34,047 nucleotides of DNA from Parachlamydiaceae bacterium (GTDB lineage: Bacteria > Chlamydiota > Chlamydiia > Chlamydiales > Parachlamydiaceae). Numbering within the stretch: the stretch's first letter is position 1; the number at the start of each line of letters is the position of its first letter. Positions 9,441 through 17,620 of the stretch are shown here, one piece after another. The stretch is from the NCBI GenBank assembly GCA_013816265.1, contig JACDES010000019.1, positions 1-34,047 on the forward strand, read 5' to 3'. The notes under the pieces were generated by a model. The model had not been told where the DNA came from and made no database searches. It saw only the letters and a program-made list of their open reading frames with translations. The position numbers and the translations under genes are program-made.

Positions 9441-10460
9441 ATGCTCGTCCTTGGAATTGAAAGCACCTGCGATGAAACGGCTTGCGCAATCGTACGTGAT
9501 GGCAAGGAAATATTATCAAATATCATTTCTTCACAAATTGACTTGCATAAAGAATTTGGCGGTGTCGTACCCGAGTTAGCTTGCCGACGTCATATCGACG
9601 TCATCATCCCCGTTATAGATGAAGCATTAAAATCTGCAAATGTTGAATTAAATCAGATCGATCTTATCTCCGTTGCCTATGGCCCAGGACTGATCGGAGC
9701 ACTCCTTATTGGTTTGAATACAGCCAAAGCCCTATCTATCGCATTAAACAAACCATTTATTGGGATCAATCACATCGAAGCTCATTTGTATGCAGCATTA
9801 ATGTCCACTCCCGATCAAATTCAATTTCCTTGTATAGGCGCTGTCTTATCAGGAGGCCACACAACTCTAATTTTAATTAAAGATATTGGTACATATCAGT
9901 TGATCAGTCAGACGGTTGATGATGCTGTTGGAGAAGCTTTTGATAAAGTTGCTAAGATGCTCGAACTCCCCTATCCGGGCGGACCTCAAATTGAAGCTTT
10001 AGCTCGAGCAGGAAATAAACATCGATTTCCATTTAAAGGAGGGCATGTAAAAGGGAGCCCTTTAGATTTTTCTTTTAGCGGACTCAAAACTGCCGTACTA
10101 TACACACTTAAGGGACAAAATAATCAATCCCATGAAAAACTGACACTTACAGACGAACTTAAGAGAGATATCGCAGCATCATTTCAGCATGCCGCTCTCA
10201 CAGATATCGTTGAAAAGACTTTGGGAGCGGCCTATAAATATGGATGCAAAACAATAATTTTTGGTGGCGGTGTCACCAATAATAATCGTCTAAGAGAATT
10301 ATTTAATGAAACTTCTTCAAATTATCAATATATATGGCCATTAACAAGCCTTACTTTGGATAATGCTGCTATGATCGCCGGATTGGCCTATCATCATTAT
10401 CAAAAACGGGGACATGGCGACTCTATGGATTTAGAACCTTTAGTTAGAATCTCCTTTTAA
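9441..10460 (+). CDS. tsaD: tRNA N6-threonylcarbamoyladenosine transferase subunit TsaD
   Basis: This enzyme transfers the threonylcarbamoyl group to A37 of tRNAs that read ANN codons, acting with TsaB, TsaE and TsaC, none of which is in this window. The protein begins MLVLGIESTCDETACAIV, the family signature of the ASKHA fold. Its metal-binding histidines are in GINHIEAHLYA. Further signatures are FSGLKTAVLY and the C-terminal FGGGVTNNNRLRE and TLDNAAMIAG. At 339 residues it is full length. The ATG at 9441 gives the standard N-terminus, though no clear Shine-Dalgarno precedes it. It is preceded by about 220 bases of non-repetitive gene-free DNA and is likely transcribed on its own. Confidence 0.97.
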   Translation: MLVLGIESTCDETACAIVRDGKEILSNIISSQIDLHKEFGGVVPELACRRHIDVIIPVIDEALKSANVELNQIDLISVAYGPGLIGALLIGLNTAKALSIALNKPFIGINHIEAHLYAALMSTPDQIQFPCIGAVLSGGHTTLILIKDIGTYQLISQTVDDAVGEAFDKVAKMLELPYPGGPQIEALARAGNKHRFPFKGGHVKGSPLDFSFSGLKTAVLYTLKGQNNQSHEKLTLTDELKRDIAASFQHAALTDIVEKTLGAAYKYGCKTIIFGGGVTNNNRLRELFNETSSNYQYIWPLTSLTLDNAAMIAGLAYHHYQKRGHGDSMDLEPLVRISF

Positions 10461-10669
10461 TAACCGGAACTTTGGAGTAATAGAGACTAAACCCAACACT
10501 TTTTTGTGAAAATAATGAAATTTTCTATCATAAGTATTGAATTTAATTGTTTCTTCCTCTAAAATCTAACGTTTTAGAGTACTAAACTTACAAATAAATA
10601 TGGGTAAAAAGGGTTGCATTTGATGCCCTCTTTACTCTCACAATTCCAGCTTTAGAACGGAGTTTATCA
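10461..10669. other. Intergenic region upstream of rpmG with small hairpin
   Basis: There is no gene here. An 8-bp stem (CTCTAAAA at 10557-10564 with TTTTAGAG at 10572-10579, 7-base loop) is visible but lacks a downstream uridine run. The promoter for rpmG should lie between this hairpin and the GGAG at 10659-10662. I cannot place it confidently. Confidence 0.4.
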
Positions 10670-10825
10670 ATGGCTAGCAAACGCGAAAAAATTAAAATGA
10701 AAAGCTCTAAGAGCCATTTTCACTACTATACAACGAAGAATAAAACATCTACACCAGATCGTTTAACTTTATTGAAATATGATCCAGTTGTAAGGGAGAA
10801 AGTAGAATTTAAAGAAACAAAATAA
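10670..10825 (+). CDS. rpmG: 50S ribosomal protein L33
   Basis: This 51-residue open reading frame starts [20 protein letters not shown] and contains [19 protein letters not shown], followed by [11 protein letters not shown]. It is the compact, basic L33 pattern of the large ribosomal subunit. It has no cysteines, so it is the zinc-free form of L33. GGAG at 10659-10662 lies seven bases before the ATG, a good ribosome site. It is followed after 36 bases by the LolC/E-like permease gene. As I recall, the same order is found in Chlamydia, which supports a conserved chlamydial neighbourhood. Confidence 0.93.
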   Translation: MASKREKIKMKSSKSHFHYYTTKNKTSTPDRLTLLKYDPVVREKVEFKETK

Positions 10826-10861
10826 CTTTCTTTTTTTAATTTCTTACTCGGCAATTTACGT

Positions 10862-13009
10862 ATGTTCGAATTATCTGTCGCCTGCAAATATCTTTTACCA
10901 CGCCGGCGACAGTTATCTGTCTCTATCATCAGCCTTATTTCGATTTTAGTCATTTCACTTGTCGTTTGGCTAATCGTCGTTTTTTTTTCTATCACCGATG
11001 GTCTTGAAAAAAGCTGGATTCAAAAGCTTACAGCTTTAACCTCCCCAGTTCGTATCACTCCGACCGACGCCTATTACAATTCCTACTACTACCAAGTCGA
11101 TAGCCTAAGCGAGGCTTCAGGATATAGCCATAAGACGATCAACGAAAAAAGATTATCAAATGTATCGGATCCTTACGATCCTTCGATTGATGAAGAACTC
11201 CCCTCTTTTTGGCCAGCACCTGACTTAGGAACTGATGGTCAAGTGAAAGATATCGTTCAACGTACTTTTGCAGCCATCAACGAAGTGAAAGGTGTTCCTG
11301 AAATCAAAGCACAAGATTTTGAACTGACAGCAAGCCAAATTAAATTGCGTGTATCACGCGATGGTTCTAACTCGCAATTGATGCATACTAATGTGAGTCC
11401 CACCTACTTGAATTATCCTGCTTACCTCGGAAACTTTGAATCCGATAACTCAAACTTAAGTAAAACGATTTTAGCTATCACCACAAAAGATGTGAATAAT
11501 TATTTTAGTTTGATAGGTATCGCTAATAATGTCTCACAAGAAGCTGAAAATGAGAAACAAGCCCTCTTGCCTCCAGATACATTTAGAGCGCGGCTTAGGG
11601 CATTTTTGGAACAAGTCAATATCACACATCTGAAAACAAAGGCATCTGGCTGGACAATCCCTTCTTCGATCATACCTTCTAAAGCCACATGGAACGTGGT
11701 CGCTATTTATAAAGGGGACTTTTTGTTTAAGATTATTATTCCAGCTAACGCCAAAGATCTTGATAAATTGATAAAGAGCTTGGATGATGATGCGAATATC
11801 ATAGCAAAAAAAGCTCATTTGAACATCCATGAGGGTAATGTCATCCTCGAATTCCCCAATGAAAATCCAGTCATCATCACCAACCGTACTCCACTTTCTC
11901 TTAACGGTGGAACAGAATTATCAGCTCAATTTGTTGAAAGTTCATTAAATTATGCTTCTCGCTTAGAAGATTTAAAATTTAATGTTCAGTCCACTATTCA
12001 AGGTGTAATTCTTAAAGGTGTTGTCCCCTACAGAGGATTAGAGATAGGCAAAGCCGATTTTTCACAAGCCCCATCTGATCCGGCAATGAGTGCCCGTTTA
12101 TGGGTGCATCGCATCAACGAAGCCAATGACCAATTCACTTTTGTATTGCCACAAGATAGTGATATTGGAGAAGGCATTTTGATTCCGAAAGGATTCAAAG
12201 ATGCTGGTGTGCTCGCAGGTGATCGTGGATTTCTTACTTATTTTTCTCCTACTGCTAGCATGCTTCAAGAGCAACATCTCCCAGTTTATGTCGCCGGATT
12301 TTATGATCCGGGCATCATTCCAATTGGTGGTAAATTTGTTTTAGCTAATCGAGATGTGATATCGATTATACGCTCTGCACATAACGCAGACGATCGTTCT
12401 TCAACAAATGGGATCAATGTACGCTTTAAAGATTTTCATCAAGCCGATGACGTGAAAGCCCAATTATTGCAAGCGTTCAAAAAGAATGGCATTTCAAGAT
12501 ACTGGCACGTTGAAACTTATCGTGAATATGAATTCACAAAAGAAATAATGCGCGAATTGCAAAGTCAAAAAAATATTTTTGCTGTGATTGCTGTTGTCAT
12601 CATCCTTGTGGCATGCTCTAACATTATTTCTATGCTCGTTATCTTAGTGAACGATAAAAAAGTTGAAATCGGCATTCTGAGATCGATGGGAGCCACGTCG
12701 AAAAGCATCGCGTTAATTTTTGGATTAGCCGGCAGTGTTATTGGAATTGTAGGAAGCCTATTTGGTATTTTAGCCGCGATTTTAACCGTAAAAAATCTTC
12801 AGGTGCTGTTGAGTCTTATTAGTCAGCTCCAAGGTTATGATTTATTTAACGCAGCGTTTTATGGGGAAAATGTCCCTCAGGAACTAAGCCTTGAAGCTCT
12901 TTCATTTGTTCTGCTCGCAACGATGATTATTTCCCTATTGGCGGGAATTGTTCCGGCTGTTAAAGCATGTCTGTTAAAACCGACCTCGATTTTACGTGCA
13001 ACAGGATAA
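10862..13009 (+). CDS. LolC/LolE-type ABC transporter permease, enlarged
   Basis: This is predicted to be the membrane subunit of the lipoprotein-releasing transporter that extracts lipoproteins from the inner membrane for delivery to the outer membrane. The N-terminus (FELSVACKYLLPRRRQ) and first membrane helix at about residues 20-45 follow the LolC/E pattern. The C-terminal FtsX domain begins near residue 570 with a helix, then EIGILRSMGATSKSIALIFG and two more helices. Between the first and second helices lie about 520 extracytoplasmic residues. At 715 residues it is much longer than LolC or LolE of enteric bacteria (about 400). Only one permease gene is present, so the transporter may be a homodimer. 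The LolD-like ATPase gene follows after four bases. Confidence 0.82.
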   Translation: MFELSVACKYLLPRRRQLSVSIISLISILVISLVVWLIVVFFSITDGLEKSWIQKLTALTSPVRITPTDAYYNSYYYQVDSLSEASGYSHKTINEKRLSNVSDPYDPSIDEELPSFWPAPDLGTDGQVKDIVQRTFAAINEVKGVPEIKAQDFELTASQIKLRVSRDGSNSQLMHTNVSPTYLNYPAYLGNFESDNSNLSKTILAITTKDVNNYFSLIGIANNVSQEAENEKQALLPPDTFRARLRAFLEQVNITHLKTKASGWTIPSSIIPSKATWNVVAIYKGDFLFKIIIPANAKDLDKLIKSLDDDANIIAKKAHLNIHEGNVILEFPNENPVIITNRTPLSLNGGTELSAQFVESSLNYASRLEDLKFNVQSTIQGVILKGVVPYRGLEIGKADFSQAPSDPAMSARLWVHRINEANDQFTFVLPQDSDIGEGILIPKGFKDAGVLAGDRGFLTYFSPTASMLQEQHLPVYVAGFYDPGIIPIGGKFVLANRDVISIIRSAHNADDRSSTNGINVRFKDFHQADDVKAQLLQAFKKNGISRYWHVETYREYEFTKEIMRELQSQKNIFAVIAVVIILVACSNIISMLVILVNDKKVEIGILRSMGATSKSIALIFGLAGSVIGIVGSLFGILAAILTVKNLQVLLSLISQLQGYDLFNAAFYGENVPQELSLEALSFVLLATMIISLLAGIVPAVKACLLKPTSILRATG

Positions 13010-13013
13010 GAAT

Positions 13014-13715
13014 ATGAAAGAAAAACACTCTAAAATCTTGTTGGAAGCAAAAGATCTACACAAAACTTTTTATCATCCCAATCCCATTACGATCTTGCAA
13101 GGTATTAACTTAGAAGTTTCTGCCGGAGAGTCTGTTGCTATCGTGGGTAGATCGGGAGAAGGGAAAAGTACGCTGCTTCAAATTTTAGGAACACTCGAAT
13201 CCCCTTGCAGCGGAGAGCTCAGAATCAGCGATCAACATGTTAATGGGTTAAATCGTGCTTCGATACGAAATCAGTCGATTGGATTTGTTTTCCAATCCTT
13301 TCATCTATTAGAAGACTACACGGCATTAGAGAACGTATTAATGCCTGCGCGCATTGCTAGAAAAAGCATAAAAAAAGGGAGTGAGGCTGAGCAAAGAGGA
13401 TTGTATTTACTCGAAAAAGTAGGGTTGGCTGATCGCGCCAATTTTCATACGAAGCTGCTTTCTGGTGGAGAGAAACAAAGAGTCGCATTGGCGCGAGCGA
13501 TGTGCAACGATCCTGCCTTAATTTTTGCTGATGAGCCATCGGGAAATCTCGATAGGCAAACAGCAGCGATTATACATAATATCTTGCTAAGTTTTGTTGA
13601 AGATCATAGAAAGGGATTGATTGTCGTAACGCACGACAAAGAATTGGCAGGTTTGTGCGCAAAACAATATGAGCTTGCGAGTGGTAAGTTAATTGATACG
13701 GGTTTTCGGGTTTAA
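13014..13715 (+). CDS. lolD: LolD-type ABC transporter ATPase
   Basis: This is the ATP-binding subunit powering the adjacent permease in lipoprotein release. It shows Walker A GRSGEGKSTLL, the Q-loop FVFQSFHLL, the signature LSGGEKQRVALARA, Walker B ALIFADEPSGNLD and the H-loop VVTHD. All are intact and in the spacing of the LolD/MacB/FtsE family. I chose ATG at 13014. AGGA at 13003-13006 lies seven bases upstream, and the longer reading from a GTG at 12996 would overlap the permease. The length of 233 residues is typical. Four bases separate it from the permease stop, so the two form an operon. Clients may include the lipoproteins at 5907 and 31496. Confidence 0.88.
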   Translation: MKEKHSKILLEAKDLHKTFYHPNPITILQGINLEVSAGESVAIVGRSGEGKSTLLQILGTLESPCSGELRISDQHVNGLNRASIRNQSIGFVFQSFHLLEDYTALENVLMPARIARKSIKKGSEAEQRGLYLLEKVGLADRANFHTKLLSGGEKQRVALARAMCNDPALIFADEPSGNLDRQTAAIIHNILLSFVEDHRKGLIVVTHDKELAGLCAKQYELASGKLIDTGFRV

Positions 13716-13721
13716 AAAATC

Positions 13722-13741
13722 CATTAATCGATGTATTAATG
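13722..13741. terminator. Small AT hairpin after lolD
   Basis: CATTAAT (13722-13728) and ATTAATG (13735-13741) form a perfect 7-bp stem with a 6-base loop shortly after the lolD stop. There is no strong uridine run, so terminator function is uncertain. Confidence 0.3.
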
Positions 13742-13774
13742 ATTATACCATGAAGCATTCCAGAGCCACGTACA

Positions 13775-13822
13775 AATTAAACACAAAGACACAAAGACAC
13801 GAAGAGATCTTTGTGTTGAATT
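13775..13822. repeat. Short copy of the ACACAAAGACACAAAG repeat
   Basis: One arm of the repeat family (AATTAAACACAAAGACACAA and onward to CGAAGAGA) is present. Its ends form a local hairpin: 13775-13789 pairs with 13808-13822 over 15 bases with one mismatch. Compared with the copies at 9099 and 20064, most of the second arm is missing. It lies between convergent genes (lolD and the unknown gene at 13868). Confidence 0.8.
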
Positions 13823-13867
13823 ATTCTAAGCTCATCTCTTTCACTTTGTTTATGATTTTATAAGCAG

Positions 13868-14776
13868 TTAATTTCCTAAAATAGCTTGAAGCCCTGCTGA
13901 CTCTTGCAGCAATAGATTTTCTACTACAATATCCTTTATTGGGGCCGAATTTTGTTTGACGAGAAGATCTTCAATCTCTGCTTGACGCATCGCAAATCCT
14001 TCTCTACACTCTTCGTCCATTTCCTTTAACTTTCGTGTGGCTTCTGCCTCTCTTTGATCTTCTCTTTCAAACCATCTATTATAAACATCCAGAATTCGAG
14101 TAGAAAATGTAAGGATTATAAAAGCTTTTTCCATGGAATCTAGCACATTCAGCCCTGGAATAGATAATTTCAATGCACTCAATGCAGCATACCCGGCTAT
14201 TTTTTGTATATGTTGTATTGAACTATCGGTAATCTGATCTAAAATCGCCTTTCTTACAATCTCGATGAAAGTCATGTCTAGATCAATAATTTTTTTTGCA
14301 TTTAATTGCTCGAGAGGACGTACTTTGAAAACAAAGGAAAAAACATAGGTGTATACTGAATCGACTGCTCTAGCAACGCGTTCAAAACCTCGAATACCTG
14401 TCCAACAAAATGATCTAAAATGATAAACAGCACCGGTTTTCTTCAGGGTGTTTTCCGAAGATGGTTCGACGTTTGCGCGATCGCCAATAATTTTTAAACC
14501 AATAGTATGTGTGAGCCTTATTGATTGAACAACCGCAGTTGCAGTTAAACCAAAAACCAGCATTGGTTTAAAGGCCGGCACATTTTCAGGAGAAATAAAT
14601 TTAAAATGGCTTAAAGTTCTAAAAAAAGCATAAAAACCCGCCGCAGATTTTACAGATTCATAAACACCCAACGCTGTTTCGTGAACAAAAGTGGGAGGTT
14701 TCTGGTCTACTTTATCCTTATTATCACTTACCACATTAGAGGTATTCTGAAAACTTCTGTTAGTATCAACTTGCAT
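13868..14776 (-). CDS. Unknown protein with hydrophobic segments and C-terminal coiled coil
   Basis: I do not recognise this family. The first 35 residues are polar and rich in Ser, Asn and Lys, with no signal peptide. Hydrophobic stretches follow at roughly 68-95 (MLVFGLTATAVVQSIRL), 140-155 (VYTYVFSFVF) and 190-230. The last 70 residues are highly charged (RWFEREDQREAEATRKLKE) and likely coiled coil. Lack of a cleavable signal plus internal hydrophobic regions is compatible with a type III-secreted or inclusion-membrane protein, as expected in chlamydiae, but this is only inference. GGGGA lies about six bases before the ATG at 14776, supporting this start. It is transcribed convergently with lolD and divergently from the VKOR-DsbA gene. 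Confidence 0.75.
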   Translation of the reverse strand: MQVDTNRSFQNTSNVVSDNKDKVDQKPPTFVHETALGVYESVKSAAGFYAFFRTLSHFKFISPENVPAFKPMLVFGLTATAVVQSIRLTHTIGLKIIGDRANVEPSSENTLKKTGAVYHFRSFCWTGIRGFERVARAVDSVYTYVFSFVFKVRPLEQLNAKKIIDLDMTFIEIVRKAILDQITDSSIQHIQKIAGYAALSALKLSIPGLNVLDSMEKAFIILTFSTRILDVYNRWFEREDQREAEATRKLKEMDEECREGFAMRQAEIEDLLVKQNSAPIKDIVVENLLLQESAGLQAILGN

Positions 14777-14893
14777 TATTTTTCCCCGTTTTCTATTACA
14801 ATATTATTATTTATTAGATCTAATAATAAAAACATTATAAATTTACTTTTATTATTTGTCAATAAAAGATTTAATCCTTTAAAAAGAAAAATC

Positions 14894-14921
14894 TTGACAG
14901 TTTCCTCTATATGATTAAATA
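14894..14921 (+). promoter_or_regulatory. Weak promoter candidate before VKOR-DsbA
   Basis: A perfect -35 hexamer TTGACA at 14894-14899 is followed 16 bases later by TAAATA (14916-14921), a poor -10 match. If it is used, transcription would begin downstream of the ATG at 14911, and the protein would have to start at 14929 or 14935. The surrounding 130 bases are extremely AT-rich, so chance matches are likely. Confidence 0.25.
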
Positions 14922-16005
14922 TAAATCCATGAATATGAACCTACTTTTTCAATCATCCGAACGACGACAATTCATTATAAGCTTTTGGATTACCACTATT
15001 GCTTTGATCTCAGGATTCGTTCTGTCGATTTTGTCCTGGTTAGAACTCTGTGTCGAACACTGCTCAGCGAATCAGAATTATCGTTTGTTTGGATTTTCAT
15101 TTGGCAAAGTTGGGATTGTCTTCTTTTTTGCAATTACAATTCTATATGTTTACACGCGAATAAAACCGGCTCTATTACGTTATGTCGGTTGGATTCTAGC
15201 ATCTGCATTAGGAGCCGAAGTCATGTTTATTGCAGTCCAACGATATCAAATTGGTCATTGGTGTCCCGTATGCCTAAGCATTGCTTTTTCATTAGTTGTC
15301 GCAGCGTTGGCATTTTCGTCAAATTACCTCAGACCCTTCTTTAAAACAAGTTACAATAAGATTCCTGGAGCAAATATGAAAAAATTAAAAAAAGCGCTTT
15401 CAACCTTAACATTTTTCATGTTGGGCTTTTTACTCGCTTTTATAGGTGTAAGTAAGCCTAATTTAGCTGAAGCTGCTGCACAAGAAATGAAAGACCGCCT
15501 TGCATTTGGCTCCAAAACTAGTCCAATCGAAGTATACTTCATCACAGATTGGTTTTGCCCTACTTGCAAAAGTGAAGAACCAATGTTTGAACAGGTTATT
15601 CCTAAAATCCATTCAAAAGTTCGATATTATTTTATTGACTACCCCATCCATAGTAAGACATTAAATTTTTCCCCTTACAATTTAGCTTTCATGGTCAATA
15701 ATAAAGCACAATATTTTACAGCACGAAATCTCTTGGCAAAGCTTGCAGATACTAAAGATTCGCCTGTAGACGATGACATCATTCTCCTTTCTAAAAAAGG
15801 TGACATCGCTTTTAAAGAGCTTTCTTATTTAGATGTAAAAGCTGGTCTTGATTTCTTCGACAAAGTCGTTAATGACAACGATCTTAGTGCCACTCCAACA
15901 GTTCTCATCATCAATACGAAAACAAAAAAAACAGAGAAGTTAGAGGGATCAAAAGATATTACAGAAAAAAATATACTTGATGCAATCAATAAATTGAGTA
16001 AATAA
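14911..16005 (+). CDS. VKOR-DsbA fusion, disulfide-forming membrane protein
   Basis: This protein is predicted to generate disulfide bonds in exported proteins. The N-terminal half is a VKOR-type quinone reductase with about four to five membrane helices, a loop cysteine pair in ELCVEHC (Cys47, Cys51) and the CPVC redox motif at 118-121. After residue 155 comes a basic-plus-hydrophobic segment (MKKLKKALSTLTFFMLGF). A thioredoxin/DsbA domain follows, with active site DWFCPTC (Cys216, Cys219) and cis-proline loop LSATPTVLI. VKOR thus substitutes for DsbB and is fused to its partner. Likely substrates include the cysteine-rich OmcA and OmcB proteins encoded at 31496-33684. The start is uncertain: ATGs lie at 14911, 14929 and 14935, none with a clear ribosome site. 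An internal ATG at 15376 has GGAG five bases upstream. Confidence 0.88.
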   Translation: MIKYKSMNMNLLFQSSERRQFIISFWITTIALISGFVLSILSWLELCVEHCSANQNYRLFGFSFGKVGIVFFFAITILYVYTRIKPALLRYVGWILASALGAEVMFIAVQRYQIGHWCPVCLSIAFSLVVAALAFSSNYLRPFFKTSYNKIPGANMKKLKKALSTLTFFMLGFLLAFIGVSKPNLAEAAAQEMKDRLAFGSKTSPIEVYFITDWFCPTCKSEEPMFEQVIPKIHSKVRYYFIDYPIHSKTLNFSPYNLAFMVNNKAQYFTARNLLAKLADTKDSPVDDDIILLSKKGDIAFKELSYLDVKAGLDFFDKVVNDNDLSATPTVLIINTKTKKTEKLEGSKDITEKNILDAINKLSK

Positions 16006-16089
16006 GAGTATTGATTTAGGGCGTATTTGAGTCGCTATTCAACCGTTCTTTATTACCCACATCTTTCCATCCAAGGGAAAGTGCACTGT
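16006..16089. other. Intergenic sequence before palindromic repeat
   Basis: There is no gene or clear terminator in these bases. They lead from the VKOR-DsbA stop to the nested palindrome. Confidence 0.4.
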
Positions 16090-16302
16090 CTTAGGCCTGA
16101 AGGGCCGGCATGAAATAGCCCAGGTCGCAGCGAAGCGGAGGCCTGGGTGTAAATATAAATATATATCGAGTCCTGAAAGGACGGCATAAAATGTCACATC
16201 TCCATGTGCCGTCCTTTCAGGACTCGATGTGTTGTTTGCAGATACCCAGGACTCCGCTTCGCTGCGACCTGGGCTATTTCATGCCGGCCCTTCAGGCCTA
16301 AG
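16090..16302. repeat. Nested palindromic repeat, copy 2, complete
   Basis: Outer arms of 59 bases (16090-16148 and 16244-16302) are complementary at 58 positions. Within them, inner arms of 22 bases (16165-16186 and 16207-16228) are perfectly complementary around a 20-base loop. Each outer arm has its own smaller hairpin (CCCAGG ... CCTGGG around GCAGCGAAGC). The ends read CTTAGGCCTGAAGGGCCGGC on the left and the complement on the right. No ORF lies inside. This design resembles REP/BIME-type or MITE-like non-autonomous elements. The link to any transposase is inference. Confidence 0.95.
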
Positions 16303-16334
16303 ATAGGGCGCTGTCCCACGATGGAATATGGTAA

Positions 16335-16357
16335 TTGAGCCCTTCAGGGCGACTCAA
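16335..16357. repeat. Short palindrome GCCCTTCAGGGC
   Basis: GCCC-TTCA-GGGC at 16339-16350 is flanked by TTGAG and CTCAA-like sequence, extending the symmetry. It shares the CCTTCAGG core with the ends of the adjacent nested palindrome, so it may be a degenerate relative or an outer extension of that element. It lies 59 bases before the PLP enzyme start. Confidence 0.5.
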
Positions 16358-16415
16358 ATATGCGGTCTGATACCACGCGCTAAAATTTGAGAAAAATCAT
16401 TTTATCTGAGGTCAT

Positions 16416-17552
16416 ATGCACTTTGCTACGAAGGCCATTCATATAGGAAGCGAACCTGATCCCGTTACAGGGGCCGTTATGCCACCTATCAATATGACAT
16501 CAACCTTTGAGTTAGATTCTCCTGGACATAGCAAAGGCTATGACTACACAAGGGCCAATAATCCTAATTTTACACGTCTTGAGCTATTACTTGCGTCCTT
16601 AGAAGACGCTGCTTATGCTACAGTATTTTCCTCAGGCATGGGCGCTTTATCAGCTTTGATATCAACTTTATCTCAGGGTGATAAGGTTGTCGCTCTCAAC
16701 GGTGTTTACGGTGGAACATACCGCCTTTTCAATCATATATTCAATAAATTTGGAGTCGAATTTATTGATGTCATCCCAGTCACTGTAGAAGCAGTAGAAA
16801 AAGCGCTTTCTCTGAAACCCAAATGGCTTATATTCGAAACACCGACAAATCCCCTCATGAATATTTTTGATATCGAATTCTTTGTAAAATTGGCAAAAAA
16901 ATATGGGGTATTGACCGTTATCGATAATACTTTTGCCTCCCCTTACTGCCAAAATCCCTTGAAATTAGGCGCCGATATTGTTTGGCATAGTACTACAAAA
17001 TACATTTCAGGGCATTCTGACGTACTTGGCGGTGTCGTCATGTCAAATAATGAACAACTAAAAAAAGATATGGATTTCGCACGCAAAACACTAGGTGTAA
17101 ATCCGAGCCCATTTGATTGCTGGTTAATCATGAGAGGAGCAAAAACGCTTCAACTGCGCATGGAGCAGCATCAAAAAAATGCGATGACCATAGCAAATTA
17201 TTTAGAAAAACATCCAAAAGTGCGAAAAGTCTATTATCCTGGCTTAAAATCACATCAAGGGCATGAGATCGCAAAAAAACAAATGCGTTGCTTCAATGGA
17301 ATGCTATCTGTTGAATTCAATCTCCCCCTCGAAGATACAATAAAAATGATTTCTTCATTTAAGTATTTTACGCTTGCAGAAAGCCTCGGAGGAGTCGAAT
17401 CATTGGTTTCACATCCTGCTACAATGACCCATTCGATCATTCCTAAAAAAGATAGAGAAAAAATTGGTATCAGCGATGGATTAGTACGATTTTCCATTGG
17501 AATCGAAGATTGTGCTGATTTAATAGAAGATTTGGATAAATCCTTATCATAA
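16416..17552 (+). CDS. Trans-sulfuration PLP enzyme (cystathionine gamma-synthase/lyase family)
   Basis: This is a PLP-dependent enzyme of the Cys/Met metabolism family. Features are the N-terminal FATKAIHIG, the phosphate-binding region FSSGMGALSALISTL, the tyrosine/arginine stretch YDYTRANNPN, PTNPL, the aspartate in VIDNTFASP, and the PLP lysine in HSTTKYISGHSD. The C-terminus has SLGGVESLVSHPATMTH and GISDGLVRFSIGIED. At 378 residues it is full length. Sequence motifs alone do not separate cystathionine gamma-synthase (metB) from gamma-lyase or methionine gamma-lyase, so I give no symbol. GAGGT lies three bases before the ATG. It is followed 68 bases later by kbl in the same direction, suggesting a small amino-acid metabolism cluster. 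Confidence 0.88.
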   Translation: MHFATKAIHIGSEPDPVTGAVMPPINMTSTFELDSPGHSKGYDYTRANNPNFTRLELLLASLEDAAYATVFSSGMGALSALISTLSQGDKVVALNGVYGGTYRLFNHIFNKFGVEFIDVIPVTVEAVEKALSLKPKWLIFETPTNPLMNIFDIEFFVKLAKKYGVLTVIDNTFASPYCQNPLKLGADIVWHSTTKYISGHSDVLGGVVMSNNEQLKKDMDFARKTLGVNPSPFDCWLIMRGAKTLQLRMEQHQKNAMTIANYLEKHPKVRKVYYPGLKSHQGHEIAKKQMRCFNGMLSVEFNLPLEDTIKMISSFKYFTLAESLGGVESLVSHPATMTHSIIPKKDREKIGISDGLVRFSIGIEDCADLIEDLDKSLS

Positions 17553-17620
17553 AATTTTGAATACTTAACATTATTTAGGCTGTTTGATATCATTAGTCTT
17601 TAAACTCAATCAACCCAAGT

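Noticed and set aside
14681..14914. Plus-strand open reading frame of 77 codons between the unknown protein and the Dsb fusion
   Set aside because: It is mostly AT-rich non-coding sequence read as Asn/Ile/Leu runs, overlaps the start of the minus-strand gene, and has no ribosome site.
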